Positions 22,390-34,056 of a stretch of DNA of 64,000 nt are shown piece by piece; position 1 is the stretch's first letter, and each line of letters begins with the position of its first letter. The position numbers and the translations under genes are program-made. The DNA is from Pomphorhynchus laevis. Taxonomy: Eukaryota; Acanthocephala; Palaeacanthocephala; Echinorhynchida; Pomphorhynchidae. The stretch spans positions 86,001-150,000 of the forward strand of contig WNNJ02002153.1 in assembly GCA_012934845.2 (NCBI GenBank), in the 5' to 3' direction. Below the pieces are notes generated by a model, which was not told the DNA's origin, made no database searches, and worked only from the letters and a program-made list of their open reading frames with translations.

Positions 22390-23560
22390 AAGATGGACAA
22401 AATGCTATAAAATGTCGATAATCTTTCTATATGTCATCTTCTTATAATGACGGGTCAGGGGATCACATCATTCAAGCCTACACCAGTGTGCCGCCTTCCG
22501 TCTGAATCATTAAGGGTCTCACACACCTGAGGGCCCAGTCGAGCCGTACTATGGTAGGTAATCTTGAGGCGAGGAGCTTAAGAAATCAAGTTATTTGCTC
22601 TGGGGAACATCCTCTAGAAAAGAAGACTAATCCTGAGATAGTCAAGGTACCCCAGAGACGCACATGAGCTTTCACACTTATTGCCAGGTACACCAGAAGC
22701 GCACCTGAGCACGTTTAAAGGCCTATCTCGCTCTCTTCAGTACACTTTGAATTTAATCAAGTCTGGCCCGGTCGACCATTTAACCGTAATGGCACATCCC
22801 AGGTATTTTACTGGATGTGTAAAGGTATGAAATGGTTGATTGTTCAATATAGAAGAAAGCTGAGATTGCCAGTATCTTTAATTTTTTCTGTGTCACAGTG
22901 GCGTTATTAAAAACAACCACCTGTGGTTTGTATGAGTTGAGAATAAGATTGGACGTGGTTAACTGGTATTTTAATCTTAAAAAAGCGGCTGATGTCCGAG
23001 ACTACATATATGCTCCTACGCCCAAAGAACAGGGATGTGGTATCATCAGCGTATATCACTATATGTTGATCTCGTATAAATGTCTCAAAAAGTACGATAT
23101 AAGCAGCAATATATAGGATGGGAGAAAGTAAGGACCCTTGAGGCACACCTGTAATAGGGTATAACTGACGAACGTCACGGTCGTTTTTATAAAAGAATCG
23201 CTTAATGCAATTCTCGCAGGCAACCCGAGGGCCCTAAGAGAACAGATAGCAACGGGAATTGAAATGCGGTCAAATGCAGCGAAAAAATATGGAAAACAGC
23301 AACAACGAGGTGATGACTATTATCCTGATAGAACCGGTGCACCTCACCTACTGCCAAATGAACCGAACGACTTTTGACAAACCCATGGAAACTTGGTGGG
23401 ATTAAGTTACGCCCACTTAGATGATCGCGGATTCTACGCGCAAGCGCTTATTCGTAGATGGAGATGAGGGAGTTTTATATAGAAATAGGACGCATATCTT
23501 TATAGGATCTTTATACGCAAATCTTAATGACGCAGATCTTAAATAGGATACAGATTTTTC
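22390..23560 (-). mobile_element. LINE RT fragment
   Basis: Minus-strand frames give AFDRISIPVAICSLRALGL (motif A, about 23280-23220), GVPQGSLLSPILY (motif B, about 23140) and IVIYADDTTSLFF (motif C, about 23060). The post-RT region runs to about 22450. It has several breaks and is of the R1/Jockey/CR1 type. It lies just upstream of the nicotinamidase start codon, so the promoter is presumably close to it. Confidence 0.75.
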
Positions 23561-24660
23561 TTTGCTAAAAATATTCTGCGGCTAATATTAATGCCGGTCA
23601 CATCGGAATGTGAGGCTAACAGTATAGTGATGGCGATTTGTCGTTTCTGATCAACTCTCAAAAGCTGATAGACTCGAGAAAGAGTGGGGCATGGGATCTG
23701 GAGGTGCCCGGAAGTGGACCCCAGACGTTCAAGATATCGGTAACTGATAAATTCCTACTCCTGAAGTCACTTCAAGGCGGGATTTGTTGAGGATATTGAG
23801 TGACTCCATAATTGTGTAGGGTTAGTGACTCCTACAAAACTTTGTCAAGGCCTATGCTGCCAATCCAATTAGTTGCTCTCTCCTTCCTGCAGACAAACTT
23901 CTCTTTCTTGAATATATTCCAAAAGGGAGACTGATATAGATTAAGACGAGCAATGCTCGCCCTATCTCTAGTCGGCTAGAACCTATATCTAAAGCTCCAG
24001 TATTCTTTCACGAGGGCCTGCCTGAAGGAAACAAAGAGATTAAAAAGGTTTAGCATTTTAGCTAAGACCTTGACTGTTGTTAGAGTGGACACTATAATTA
24101 AGGAAATGCGAAAGCGGATCACGACTACAAATTCGCTATTCGTGGATTCACAAGCACTTTTAAAACACTGTTAAATAACATTTTAGAATATACATTTGTT
24201 GGTTCGTTAGTGATGACCACAAAAGAGCTTTTTGTGAAAATACCTATTTTGAAAGTTTAAATTTGAATTAAGTTTTGAACCATTTAATAAATTATATTCC
24301 TCGTACAATTCCGAACGCTATTTTCAAGAGTGTTACAAAATCATTAAGCAACACGGTATATTTGATTCGATTGTATCCATACACAAATTGGTATCATAAA
24401 CCCGTATTTTTTATCGTATAGTTATCTCATCGCAAGGATTCATGTTTGTGTTCGCTGTGTACCTCGAAGTTGTATTTTTGAATATCTAAGATTAAATTAT
24501 TATTCATGACAGACGTTGCTAAGAAACTGTTTTGGGTAATCAGTAAGCTGTCTAAGGTAATCAGTAAATTGTCCGCGTCAAGATCATTTGAACTAGTAGG
24601 ATTCAAGATGTCCGTGGAAGTGCGAGTGTCGATTCTCCATCCATGCTAGGTACAGTTTCT
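23561..24660. other. Intergenic sequence with a possible small LINE ORF1 piece
   Basis: At about 23830-23960 (+) SLLPADKLLFLEYIPKG resembles SIVPADKPSFFKDISPV of the L2/CR1-like LINE ORF1. Nothing else is recognised. Confidence 0.4.
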
Positions 24661-26560
24661 TGAAGTGTTTCATCGAAAAAGCAGCGACGACTTCCTCAGG
24701 CAACAAATTTCACAAGTTGAGCTCGCAATATGACAGTCGAAAAGTGGCGGGTAATTGAGAATTGTGAATCTTATACAGTACTTTGAGTGACCGCGTAATG
24801 CAATACTTCTCAACCCAAGGATTTTAGTGGAGAAGTCATCAAGTTTGTTTACAATCTTCCAAAGGCAGGACAAGTCTAGAAAAACAAATCTGTCGCGAAT
24901 CGAGCTTATCACTAGCGCACGCAGCCGCATGCGGTAGGACGTTCCAGCACTAAAGCATATCCTTGAACATATCTTCAGTACTGACTCATAGTCGAGCAAT
25001 TCTCGCTTAGTGTTAGGAAACATGCAAGGGCGGACTAGTGAAGTATTGGAGGTGACAGTCTGAGAAATGTATTTTTGATGTAGTACAATGCCTTAGTTGC
25101 TTATATCCTTGCGCGCTCACTATTCAATAATGTCTTAAGAGAGCGATGAATTATTACACATAAGTCCTTATGATGTTTAACTTTATTTAACGTACTATCA
25201 ATGCCATACCTTATGATGTTCAACTTTATTTAACGTACTATCAATGCGATACTGGAACAAAGAGGTAGTATTCCCTACTATCATCAAAACACATTTATAA
25301 ACGCTTAATAGGAGTCCAGTGACTTCACACCATTCAGTAAGGCAACCCAGTTCGTCTTGTAGTGACTGATAATTGGTAGCAGTACGAACAGCGGTCCAAA
25401 TTTTTAAATCATCAGCAAATGCTAAAACAGGGTTCTTATTAAGAAATATTGCAAAAAGAAGTGGGCCAATAACAGATCCTTGAGGTACATCGGAAAGCAC
25501 CCTAGAGCTTATTGAAAGCGCACCACCTACTCTTACATAGAATCACCGCAAAGATAAAAAATTCTTAATCCACTGGATGGTCTAAAAATTGAAACCATAA
25601 TAAGCAAGCAATGAAAAGATACCGTCATGATGGACACAGTCAAAGGACTTAGAAAAGTCCAATAATACAGCGTCGATAACATAGTCGGAACACAAGGTGT
25701 CCGGCCATCTTTCACGAGCTTTTATTAAATTTGTTAAGCAAGAATGGCTCGGCAAAGTCTGACAAACTAACAGGTTGATGCTTCTTGGGTGTCGGAACTA
25801 CAAAGGCACGCTTCCAAATGTCAGGAATCCAGGAATGTTTGAGGCTGTGCCGAAAAACAGAAGTTAGATGCTGACAGAGATAAAAAGCTAAAGCACGATT
25901 CAGAAAAGGTGTAATGCCATCAGAGCCTGGAGAGCCAAATTGCCTCAACGCCAATAATTCACTGTAAATATCACCTACTTAAATCCCTATCGCGCAGTCG
26001 CGAATAATAACAAAAACCTCCTGCCAGACGAAGTGACTAAAGTCTATCGTACAGTTACATGGAACTACAAAGATCTTTGCTAGATGATAAGCAATATCAG
26101 GTTCCCCTGTCAGAACTCACTCCGACGAATTAATTGAGTTAATCCCTGACTGAACACTTCGGGATCTACGAACGTAGGACCAGAATCTCTTCTGATTATG
26201 AGAAATACACATCGCGATGCTATTCTCGAATTGTTGAATTTTTTAAATTTTAGCCTATTACAAAGATTTCGAAGCAGCTTACTCAATACGAAACGACGGA
26301 TATGCTCTAGACCTACGCCATAATCTGTTTTGAACTTTCAGGGCTGAACGGACCTGATAGTCGAACCAAGGAGGGCGCAATATACCCGATTTAGGTCGCT
26401 GCAATAGAGCGAAAAAATTGGACGTTCGCAATAAGCTAGCCGACGAGTGCTCAAAAATTTCTAGAACAGAAGAGTTATACGTGTTGATTTCGGTAGAAAA
26501 TGCTATTTGAAGTTTCTTAATGTCAACTTTAGCCCAATTTATTTTCATGCTGTTAGTGAA
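24660..26560 (-). mobile_element. CR1/Jockey-like LINE, RT part, broken
   Basis: Reading on the minus strand: EN-RT linker (26548-26279, PWFDYQVRSALKVQNRLWRR), RT fingers (25954-25712, FGSPGSDGITPFLNRAL and WKRAFVVPTPKK), palm motif A region (25715-25533), motifs B and C (25500-25198, DVPQGSVIGPLLFAIFL and AFADDLKIW), C-terminal region (25023-24670). At least four frame changes separate these pieces. No endonuclease is seen 5' of the linker, so the copy is 5'-truncated. Confidence 0.85.
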
Positions 26561-27337
26561 GAGTGAAGGCAGATCGTCGTGGCAAGGTACAGATTATGAC
26601 AGGTTATGACAGATAACAATTATACTGATTACTGTTGCCTACTGGTGGATGATAGCAGATGTCGGAAATATTACCAATAATTCTTGTAAAAGCTAAGTCA
26701 AGAATACACGGAAGCCGATTTACGTAAGATTACAAACATGTTGGATCAGCAACAAGTCGAAGAGAAGGAAACTACTGAGTTCCTTTTCAAGTCGAAGGCA
26801 TGACAGCAAACTCTGACCTTCCCAATCAATTTTGAAGTCGGTTTTAATCATAATTAAAACCGATAAGAAAAATCACAGTTTTATTAATTGTAAATTTACA
26901 ATATTTGAAATAGTATTGAGACGTTGACTGTTTCGCTAATTTAAATAAGCGATTATTATTGAAAATGTATCAACAAGGCAATATGCTAAGCCACTGGTGA
27001 GTAAGGGCTATGCGCCCAATAAATTACAGTTTTATGATGATCTTGCAACACCCAACGGTTTGCAATCATATTAAACATCTTAATCTTGTCAGTGTGGTAA
27101 ATCGTTTAACTTACCACATGCTCAGTTCTGTTAGGCAATTGACATGCCGTCAATTCGTCATAATATCATTCGCAACTTGTTAGCTGATGAGTTGTCTACT
27201 GTCGTCAATTGTGTAGGTATGGAGCCTTCACTTCAAGCTGTACCGAATTTTGTGACATTTGAAGCATCTACTACCGCGATATACGCCAACGCATGCTCAG
27301 ACATCTAATGTATTTTTCTTTTTCATTTTCATTTTTG
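26561..27337. other. No gene seen
   Basis: Moderate-complexity sequence, probably decayed transposon; no protein resemblance was found. Confidence 0.45.
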
Positions 27338-27395
27338 TTTGTGGACTTGTAAGCGTACAGCTCGTACGCATTTGCCACATTAAATAAATTTGTAT
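27338..27395 (+). repeat. LINE 3'-tail hairpin, plus orientation
   Basis: ACTTGTAAGCGTAC, a short loop, then GTACGCATTTGCCAC and a TTAAATAAAT end. The same layout as the LINE tail at 33990-34045, with one stem pair changed on both sides. No coding part is attached. Confidence 0.7.
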
Positions 27396-27637
27396 TATTA
27401 ATGTAATGGATTGGAAGGTGCTACTATGGAGCGGTCTTTCTTTCACACTATAATTTTTAATCATCTTAATCCGTCTTACTAATTCGATCATGTTACTTCT
27501 AAATTTATATTTCACAAGCAACGAAAAAGAGCAAAATGGGTTGCGCGTCTGGAAAGAGCTATATTTATGCCGATTATGTTGCAAGCGAACGGTAGCATTG
27601 GGCCCTTTGCATCGAAAGCATTGAAAGCGAGTATCGT

Positions 27638-29165
27638 CTAAGAAAAGAAGGTTGATGAACGATGGGGAGCCGACAGCGATGAGACGAAAAGTAACGAGAA
27701 GAAGGCGGAGTTTGATGCGGATGTGGATGATGGGCCAGGCGAGTTGGGCAAAATATGTGGATGTGTGGTCGAAACGACGGAGACGAAAGAGCACTCGAAC
27801 GGCGGTGTTGATTATTCGTTGTAGGGGTAGGATGATGGATTGTGGAGAATTGGCGAAAAGGCTAAGGCAGTAATCGATTTTAGGGAAAAAAAACGATGAA
27901 AGAAGAGACATACAAAAACGGAAGTCGATAAGGGGGCGGATACGGCGGATGTCAAGGATAATTCAGTTAGATGAGCTGACCTTGTCACGGACGAAGGGTG
28001 TAAGGGAAAGGTGATCATCGATGAGGCAAAATATACAGTGGGAGGAGATATGTTTGGTCTACGGGGGAGGATCCACATTATTTTGGACTTGTCGGGGTTT
28101 AGAACGAGATTTAGATTGAAGAGACGTTTGTAGATAGAAGAAAGACAGTTCGAGGCAGAAATGCCGATATCGTGTATGCGATGTGCGGGTGCATGAGCAT
28201 AGATTAGAATGTCATCGGCGTATTGCATGACCTTAAAGGAGTAAGGTTTGATAAACGGAGAGAGATCGCCAAGCAGAAGAGAGAAAAGCAGAGGACCTAG
28301 GACTGAACCTTGTGGGACCCCGCAAAAAATAGGGATGGGAGGGGAGGATGATGAATTATAACAGACGCGAAAGGAACGGTCGGATAGATATGCGGCGAAC
28401 CATGTTACGGAGGAGGAAGAAAATCCGTAATCATAACGAATACGAGAAAGGAGGACGGAGTGGTCGACAATGTCTAATGCGGAGGAGAGGTCGATTGAGA
28501 TGAGAACACTATATAGAGCCTTGTCTCGAGAAATGAGTAAGTCGTTGTACACTTTTATGCATGGGATTTCTGTCGAGTGATTAGAGCGGAAATCGGATTG
28601 GAAAGGAGGGTACAGATTGGATGAGGAGAGATAAGCGTTGATTTGTATTAAGATGAGGCATCTAAGAGCTTAGAAAGAGTAGGGAGTAGTAAAATGGGGC
28701 GATAGCTAGAAGGAAAGGAGCGGTCGAGCGATTGTTTCTTAAGGAGGGGACGAACGATTGCGGATTTCTAGTGTGAAGGGAAGATACGACTGCGGATGGA
28801 CGAGTTAAACAAGGTTGTGAGAAATGGGGATATCGATGAACATATAGATTTTAATATGTGAGTAGGCAGGGATTGACAGATGAGGTTTTGTTGGGCAAGG
28901 ACATGTGGACAGATGATACTTCTGTAGGTGAGACAGGGAGAAGATGAAAGAGTTCCGGAAGGATGAGAGTAGACTGGGCATAGTGGGATAGGATGAAGAC
29001 CGGGGTGGGAGAGAGCAGCGTGGATACTTTAGTCTGGAGAAATGACGAATAATTATTGGCATTGATGTTGCACGGCGAATAGGAGCGAGCAAGGATTGAG
29101 TTAAAAGTATGCCAGAGAGTCTTAGAGTTGAATGAAGTGATGATTATTGAGCTGGAGACCATTGG
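27638..29165 (-). mobile_element. L2/CR1-like LINE, 5'-truncated copy
   Basis: Matches 32215-33775 of the long copy. It includes RT fingers, a long palm frame at 28552-27812 (LISIDLSSALDIVDHSVLL, GVPQGSVLGPLLFSLLL, YADDILIYAHAP) and part of the C-terminal region. About three frame breaks are visible. It is joined in the same orientation, without a gap, to a different LINE at 29166. Confidence 0.87.
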
Positions 29166-29770
29166 AAACCGACCGTGAATACACAGTATCAATATCAGCT
29201 TGGACTAATTGAGTATCTTTATTTGACTCAACTGGACGCCAAATCTTTAGGTCATCAGCGTAAAGCAAGCATCGAGATTTTACATGTGGAAGCAGATCAT
29301 TGATGTATATGCTGAATTGTGTGGGCCCTATTACAGACCTTTGAGGGACGCCACAAGTCAAAGGAAAACAATTAGACAAAGTGGAATTTACCTTAACATA
29401 ACAGTATCTGTTAGAAAAATACTCCTTGATCCACCATATACTATACCTGTCCAATCCAATATTGATAAGTTTTTTGATCGAATGAGCGTGTATTATAGTG
29501 TCAAAAGCCTTTGAAAAATCAAAGAAAATGACATCGGCAGGAGTACCTAAATCCAGACAGCGCGTCCAATGGTCGTAAGATATCATTAAATTAGTAGTTG
29601 TGGAATTACCGTTATGAAAGCCGTGTTGAGTATTGGAAAGTATATTCTCAACTTCAAGGTGTGCAATTAAGTGCTTACGGAGCAGCCGTTCAAATATTTG
29701 ACAACACACACATAAGGCTTACAGGCTTATAGCTTTAGGATCTGTGCGATCTTTCTTTTTGAATACTGGA
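29166..29770 (-). mobile_element. CR1/Jockey-like LINE RT fragment
   Basis: One open frame (29709-29122) carries RT motifs QHGFHNGNSTTTNL, FFDFSKAFDTI (A), CGVPQRSVIGP (B) and LLYADDLKIWRPV (C). The last residues of that frame run into the neighbouring L2-like copy. The 3' half of this LINE is absent, so it is part of a chimera. Confidence 0.83.
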
Positions 29771-29774
29771 GTAA

Positions 29775-29890
29775 TTATCGAGCAATTATGTAAAGCAAGC
29801 ATCGAGATTTTACATGTGGAAGCAGATCTTAAAAAATATCGAGCAATTATGTAAAGCAAGCATCGAGATTTTACATGTGGAAGCAGACCT
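29775..29890 (-). repeat. Tandem duplicate of an RT-derived 60-bp segment
   Basis: Two copies of a segment containing GCAAGCATCGAGATTTTACA, also found once inside the RT fragment at about 29267-29295, where it encodes LLPHVKSRCLL between motifs B and C. It looks like template slippage during reverse transcription or repair. Confidence 0.75.
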
Positions 29891-29927
29891 TAAAAAAGTT
29901 TGAGATATAAAGTAAATACAAAGTATA

Positions 29928-30090
29928 CATCGACGACAAACATCGACGACAACCATCGACGACAACCATCGACGACAACCATCGACGACAACCATCGACG
30001 ACAACCATCGACGACAACCATCGACGACAACCATCGACGACAACCATCGACGACAACCATCGACGACAACAATTGACGGCAACCATCGTT
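29928..30090 (+). repeat. 13-bp minisatellite at the LINE 5' end
   Basis: About eleven near-perfect units of CATCGACGACAAC, followed by two varied units, end immediately before the ORF1 start codon at 30092. The other copies in the window lack the array. Confidence 0.9.
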
Positions 30091-30091
30091 T

Positions 30092-30822
30092 ATGGGAGGA
30101 CGTAAGAAAATAACTAAGACCGACACCAACAATGGACAACTGCAAGTACAGTGCTCGATACACGACTGCAGCGTCTGGGCAACAATCACCTGCGACAAGA
30201 ATAAGGCTAAATAAGACTTCGTATGTGGTTTTTGTGCCAACAAACTAATATGCAACCTTTCCAATAAGCACATATCAACATCCAACACGTCAACTCAAAC
30301 TACCCCCGTCGTTTCTAATGTCCTTTCTCCACCCACCGACCCTGCCACCATATACACTTCCCATTCCATGTCATCTTCACTCCCCGACACCCCACGTCCC
30401 GTCCTTCCCGTCTCGTTTCTCAATAACTTGCATCCATCAATCAAAATCACCTCCACCAACCTCCACTATCCTTCCACTCATAACCTTTCCTCACATCGCT
30501 TGCCACTCTCTTTATTATCATTATCCTCTATGTCTCCCGTCGTCAAACAAAATCCCTCCAAATCATCAACTGAAAGCTCTTCTATCGTGATCTCACCTAC
30601 TCACGTCAGTCGTCCTCCTTTACGGAAGCGCTTTGCTTCTAGCGATCGTTGCGTCATTGTTACTAATATCACGCCTTCTAACTCCTTATCTCCACAAGCA
30701 CGTCTGGACCACGATGTTTACGCCTTCAGATCCATCCTCTCGTCTATTGTTCCTGCGGATAAACCATCCTTTTTCAAAGACATTTCTCCTGTCGCATTAA
30801 TCCGTCTAAACAAATCTTCTTA
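30092..30822 (+). pseudogene. LINE ORF1: zinc-finger protein
   Basis: Starts MGGRKKITKTD. A zinc-binding-like cluster follows (VQCSIHDCSVWATITC, then FVCGFCANKLIC), then a Ser/Pro/Thr-rich region, then RCVIVTNITPSNSLSPQARL with DHDVYAF, ending at IRLNKSS. One stop splits the zinc cluster. ORF1 proteins bind the element RNA. The same Cys pattern appears in ORF1 of the LINE at 38-42 kb. Confidence 0.72.
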
Positions 30823-30854
30823 ATCTAATCCTTCCCAGCCCCCTCTCCTAAAAA

Positions 30855-33800
30855 TTGTTTTCAAGCATCGCTCTCACGCGTCTTCTGTCCTCTCTCAACG
30901 ATTCAAACTCATGTCATCTTCAACCACTCGAATTTTCCCCGATCGCGCCCCTTCTGAAATCGCTCAAATCTCTTCAGCCCGCATCGAAAAACGCCGTCGC
31001 GAGGAAAACGGCGAAACATCACTCTCCATCCGAAACATAGACGGAAATTTTCAAGTTGTCCACACCCGTCCAAAAATTCGATGGCGCTCCATCTCTCCTA
31101 TGTGTCTTCTTTACTAGACTCTTTCGCCACAGCACACGGTTTCCGCCTCGGTCTCCTCAACAATAGATCTATTCTAAATAAATCCGATTTTATCCTCAAC
31201 CTATTCACCAAGCAATCCATCGATCTCTTCTGCCTCACCGAATCCTGGCACTCAGATTCCGACGACCTTTCCATTCGCCGTCTGCTCTCTGCCGGTTGCT
31301 CCCTAGTCGAATCCGCCCGCCCCTCAGCTCATGCCCTTCTAAATCCTCTAATCATGGCGGCATCGTCGCATTCGCGCGTCACCCAGCGTCTCTTCGCAAA
31401 ATCAATCCCCCTTTCAGTCCTTGCTCTTTTGAATTGCTCACTTGTCGTTATTCTAACCCGATCACTCTAGATCTCGCCATTGTATACCGTCCTGGTTCAT
31501 CAGCTCCTACAGCCTTATTTTTTACCGAACTCGCTGACCTCCTTTCTCATTGTTCTTTGTCCTCAATCCCTTCACTCGTTCTAGGCGACTTCAATATCCG
31601 CCTAGACCGCCCCTCTTCCACAGATTCCATCCGCTTCATCAACATTCTATCCAACTACAATTACAAACTAATCTCCACTGCCCCCACACATATACTTGGT
31701 GGGGCACTCGACATCATCGCTGTCCCCGATCATTTTGCTGCCTACACCTCACTGTCCATCTCTGATCCTGGTCTATCCGATCACTTTCTTATCACCATTG
31801 ATCTCACTCACAACCACACCCCTCCTCACACACCTACAATCCTACGTCGCCCTTGGAGAAATCTTGACCTCTCCCTTCTCCGCTCTGCCTTACTCAAATC
31901 GTCTCTATCATTACCCACAATAACATATTCATCTCCTCACGATCTCGCCTTTCTTTTCGACTCTGAACTCACATCCACTCTCGATATTATCTTGCCCTTC
32001 AAGTCTCATCCACACCGTCGCTTGCACCGTGCCCCATGGTTTGACATCCAATGTCTACTCTCAAAGCGTCGACTCCGCCATGCTTTTCGAGTCTATCACC
32101 GCTCTCTCAGACGCGATTTCCGCTCGATCACTCCGTCTTTCCGTGATTCCTATCTTGCTCTTCGCCGGTCTTATCTCAACCTACTACGTACCAAATGCAA
32201 CTCCTTCTGGCAGCATAAAATCATCACTTCATTCAACTCTAAGACTCTCTGGCATACTTTTAACTCAATCCTGGCTCGTTCCTCTACGCCGTGCAACATC
32301 AATGCTAATGATTATTCGTCATTTCTCCAGACTAAAGTATCCACGCTGCTCTCTCACACCCCGGTCTCCATCCTATCCCACTCTGCCCCGCCTAGCCTCA
32401 TCCTTCCGGAACTCTTTCATCTTCTCCCTGTCTCACCTACAGAAGTATCATCTGTCCTCATGTCCTTGCCCAACAAAACCTCACCTGCCGATCCCCTGCC
32501 TACCCACATATTAAAATCTATATGCTCATCGATATCCCCATTTCTCACAACCTTGTTTAACTCGTCCATCCGCAGTCGTATCTTCCCTTCACACTGGAAA
32601 TCCGCAATCGTTCGTCCCCTCCTTAAGAAACAATCGCTCGACCCCTCCCTTCCTTCTAGCTATCGCCCCATTTCACTACTCCCTACTCTTTATAAGCTCT
32701 TAGAACGCCTCATCTTAATACAAATCAACGCTTATCTCTCCTCATCCTAATCTGTACCCTCCTTTCCAATCCGATTTCCGCTCTAATCACTCGACAGAAA
32801 TCCCATGCATAAAAATGTACAACGACTTACTCATTTCTCGAGACAAGGCTCTATATAGTGTTCTCACCTCAATCGATCTCTCCTCCGCATTCGACATTGT
32901 CGACCACTCCGTCCTCCTTTCTCGCCTTCGTTATGATTACGGATTTTCTTCCTCCTCCGTAGCATGGTTCGCCTCATATCTATCCGACCGTTCCTTTCGC
33001 GTCTGTTCTAATTCATCATCCTCCCCTCCCATCCCTATTTTTTTGCGGGGTCCACAAGGTTCAGTCCTAGGTCCCCTGCTTTTCTCTCTTCTGCTTGGCG
33101 ATCTATCTCCGTTTATCAAACCTTACTCCTTTAAGGTCATGCAATACGCCGATGACATTCTAATCTATGCTCATGCACCCGCACATCGCATACACGATAT
33201 CGGCATTTCTGCCTCCAACTGTCTTTCTTCTATCTACAAACGTCTCTCCAATCTCCATCTCGTTCTAAACCCCGAAAAGTCCAAAATAATGTGGATCCTT
33301 CCCTGTAAACCTAACATATCTCCTCCCATTGTATCTTTTGCCTCATCAATCATCCCTATAGTCCACAATCTCACTTTCTTAGGCTTCCATTTCGATGATC
33401 ACCTTTCCCTTAAACCCTTCGTCCGTGACAAGGTCCGCTCGTCTAACTTAATTCTCCGTGACATCCGCCGTATCCGCCCCCTTATCGACTTCCGTTCTTG
33501 TATGTCTCTTCTTTCATCGCTTCTTTTCCCTAAAATCGATTACTGCCTTAGCCTTTTCGCCAATTCTCCAAAATCCATCATCCTACCCCTACAACGAATA
33601 ATCAACACCGCCGTTCGAGTGCTCTTTCGTCTCCGTCGCTTCGACCACACATCCACATATTTTGCCCAACTCTCCTGGCCCATCATCCACATCCGCATCA
33701 AACTCCGCCTTCTTCTCGTTACTTTTCGTCTCATCGCTGTCGGCTCCCCATCGTTCATCAACCTTTCCTTTCTTAGACGATACTCGCCCCACCTCGCTAT

Positions 33801-33995
33801 CGCTTCGTTCCTGTCATACCCTCTTACTCCACGTTCCTAATTACTCCAACAACTACGGTCTCCGATCCTTCCTCGTCGCCGCCTCACTCGCCTGGAATCA
33901 ACTCCCTCTCGACGTCCGCCGCGCTCCCTCCTTTATCACATTCAAACACCTCCTCCGTTCACACCTTCTCGACACCTGATTCACAGTCTTGTTTT
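30855..33995 (+). pseudogene. LINE ORF2: APE endonuclease and reverse transcriptase
   Basis: Endonuclease pieces: LLNNRSILNKSDF and CLTESWHSDSDDL (31140-31275), then YRPGSS, LGDFNIRLD, GGALDIIAVPD and GLSDHFLIT (31480-31805). RT: ADPLPTHILKS, RPLLKKQSLDPSLPSSYRP, SSAFDIVDHSVLL (A), GPQGSVLGPLLFSLLL (B), YADDILIYAH (C), LVLNPEKSKIMW. The C-terminal region ends LAWNQLPLDVRRAPSFITFK. About three frame changes and the loss of one Cys codon before motif B show recent decay. Confidence 0.88.
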
Positions 33996-34056
33996 GTTGT
34001 GGTCATGTAAGCGTGCGCTGGCACGCATTTGCCACGTTAAAATAAATCGTTTTTTT

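Larger units (their letters stand above)
30092..34045 (+). mobile_element. Near full-length L2/CR1-group LINE
   Basis: ORF1 (30092-30822), ORF2 with APE-type endonuclease and RT (about 30855-33995), and a 3' tail with a GCGTGC/GCACGC hairpin and AAATAAAT end. LLNNRSILNKSDF...CLTESW and the RT box SSAFDIVDHS place it in the CR1/L2 group. The reading frames carry a handful of breaks, so it is not itself active. Parts of it recur at 5.1-8.9, 20.7, 23.8 and 27.6-29.2 kb. Confidence 0.9.

Noticed and set aside
29810-30288. Minus-strand ORFs with repeated VVVDGCRRWLSSM
   Set aside because: They are read-through of the 13-bp minisatellite in different frames, not a protein.
30318-30590. Pro/Ser/Thr-rich ORFs on the plus strand
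   Set aside because: Alternative frames of LINE ORF1; the ORF1 frame explains the region better.
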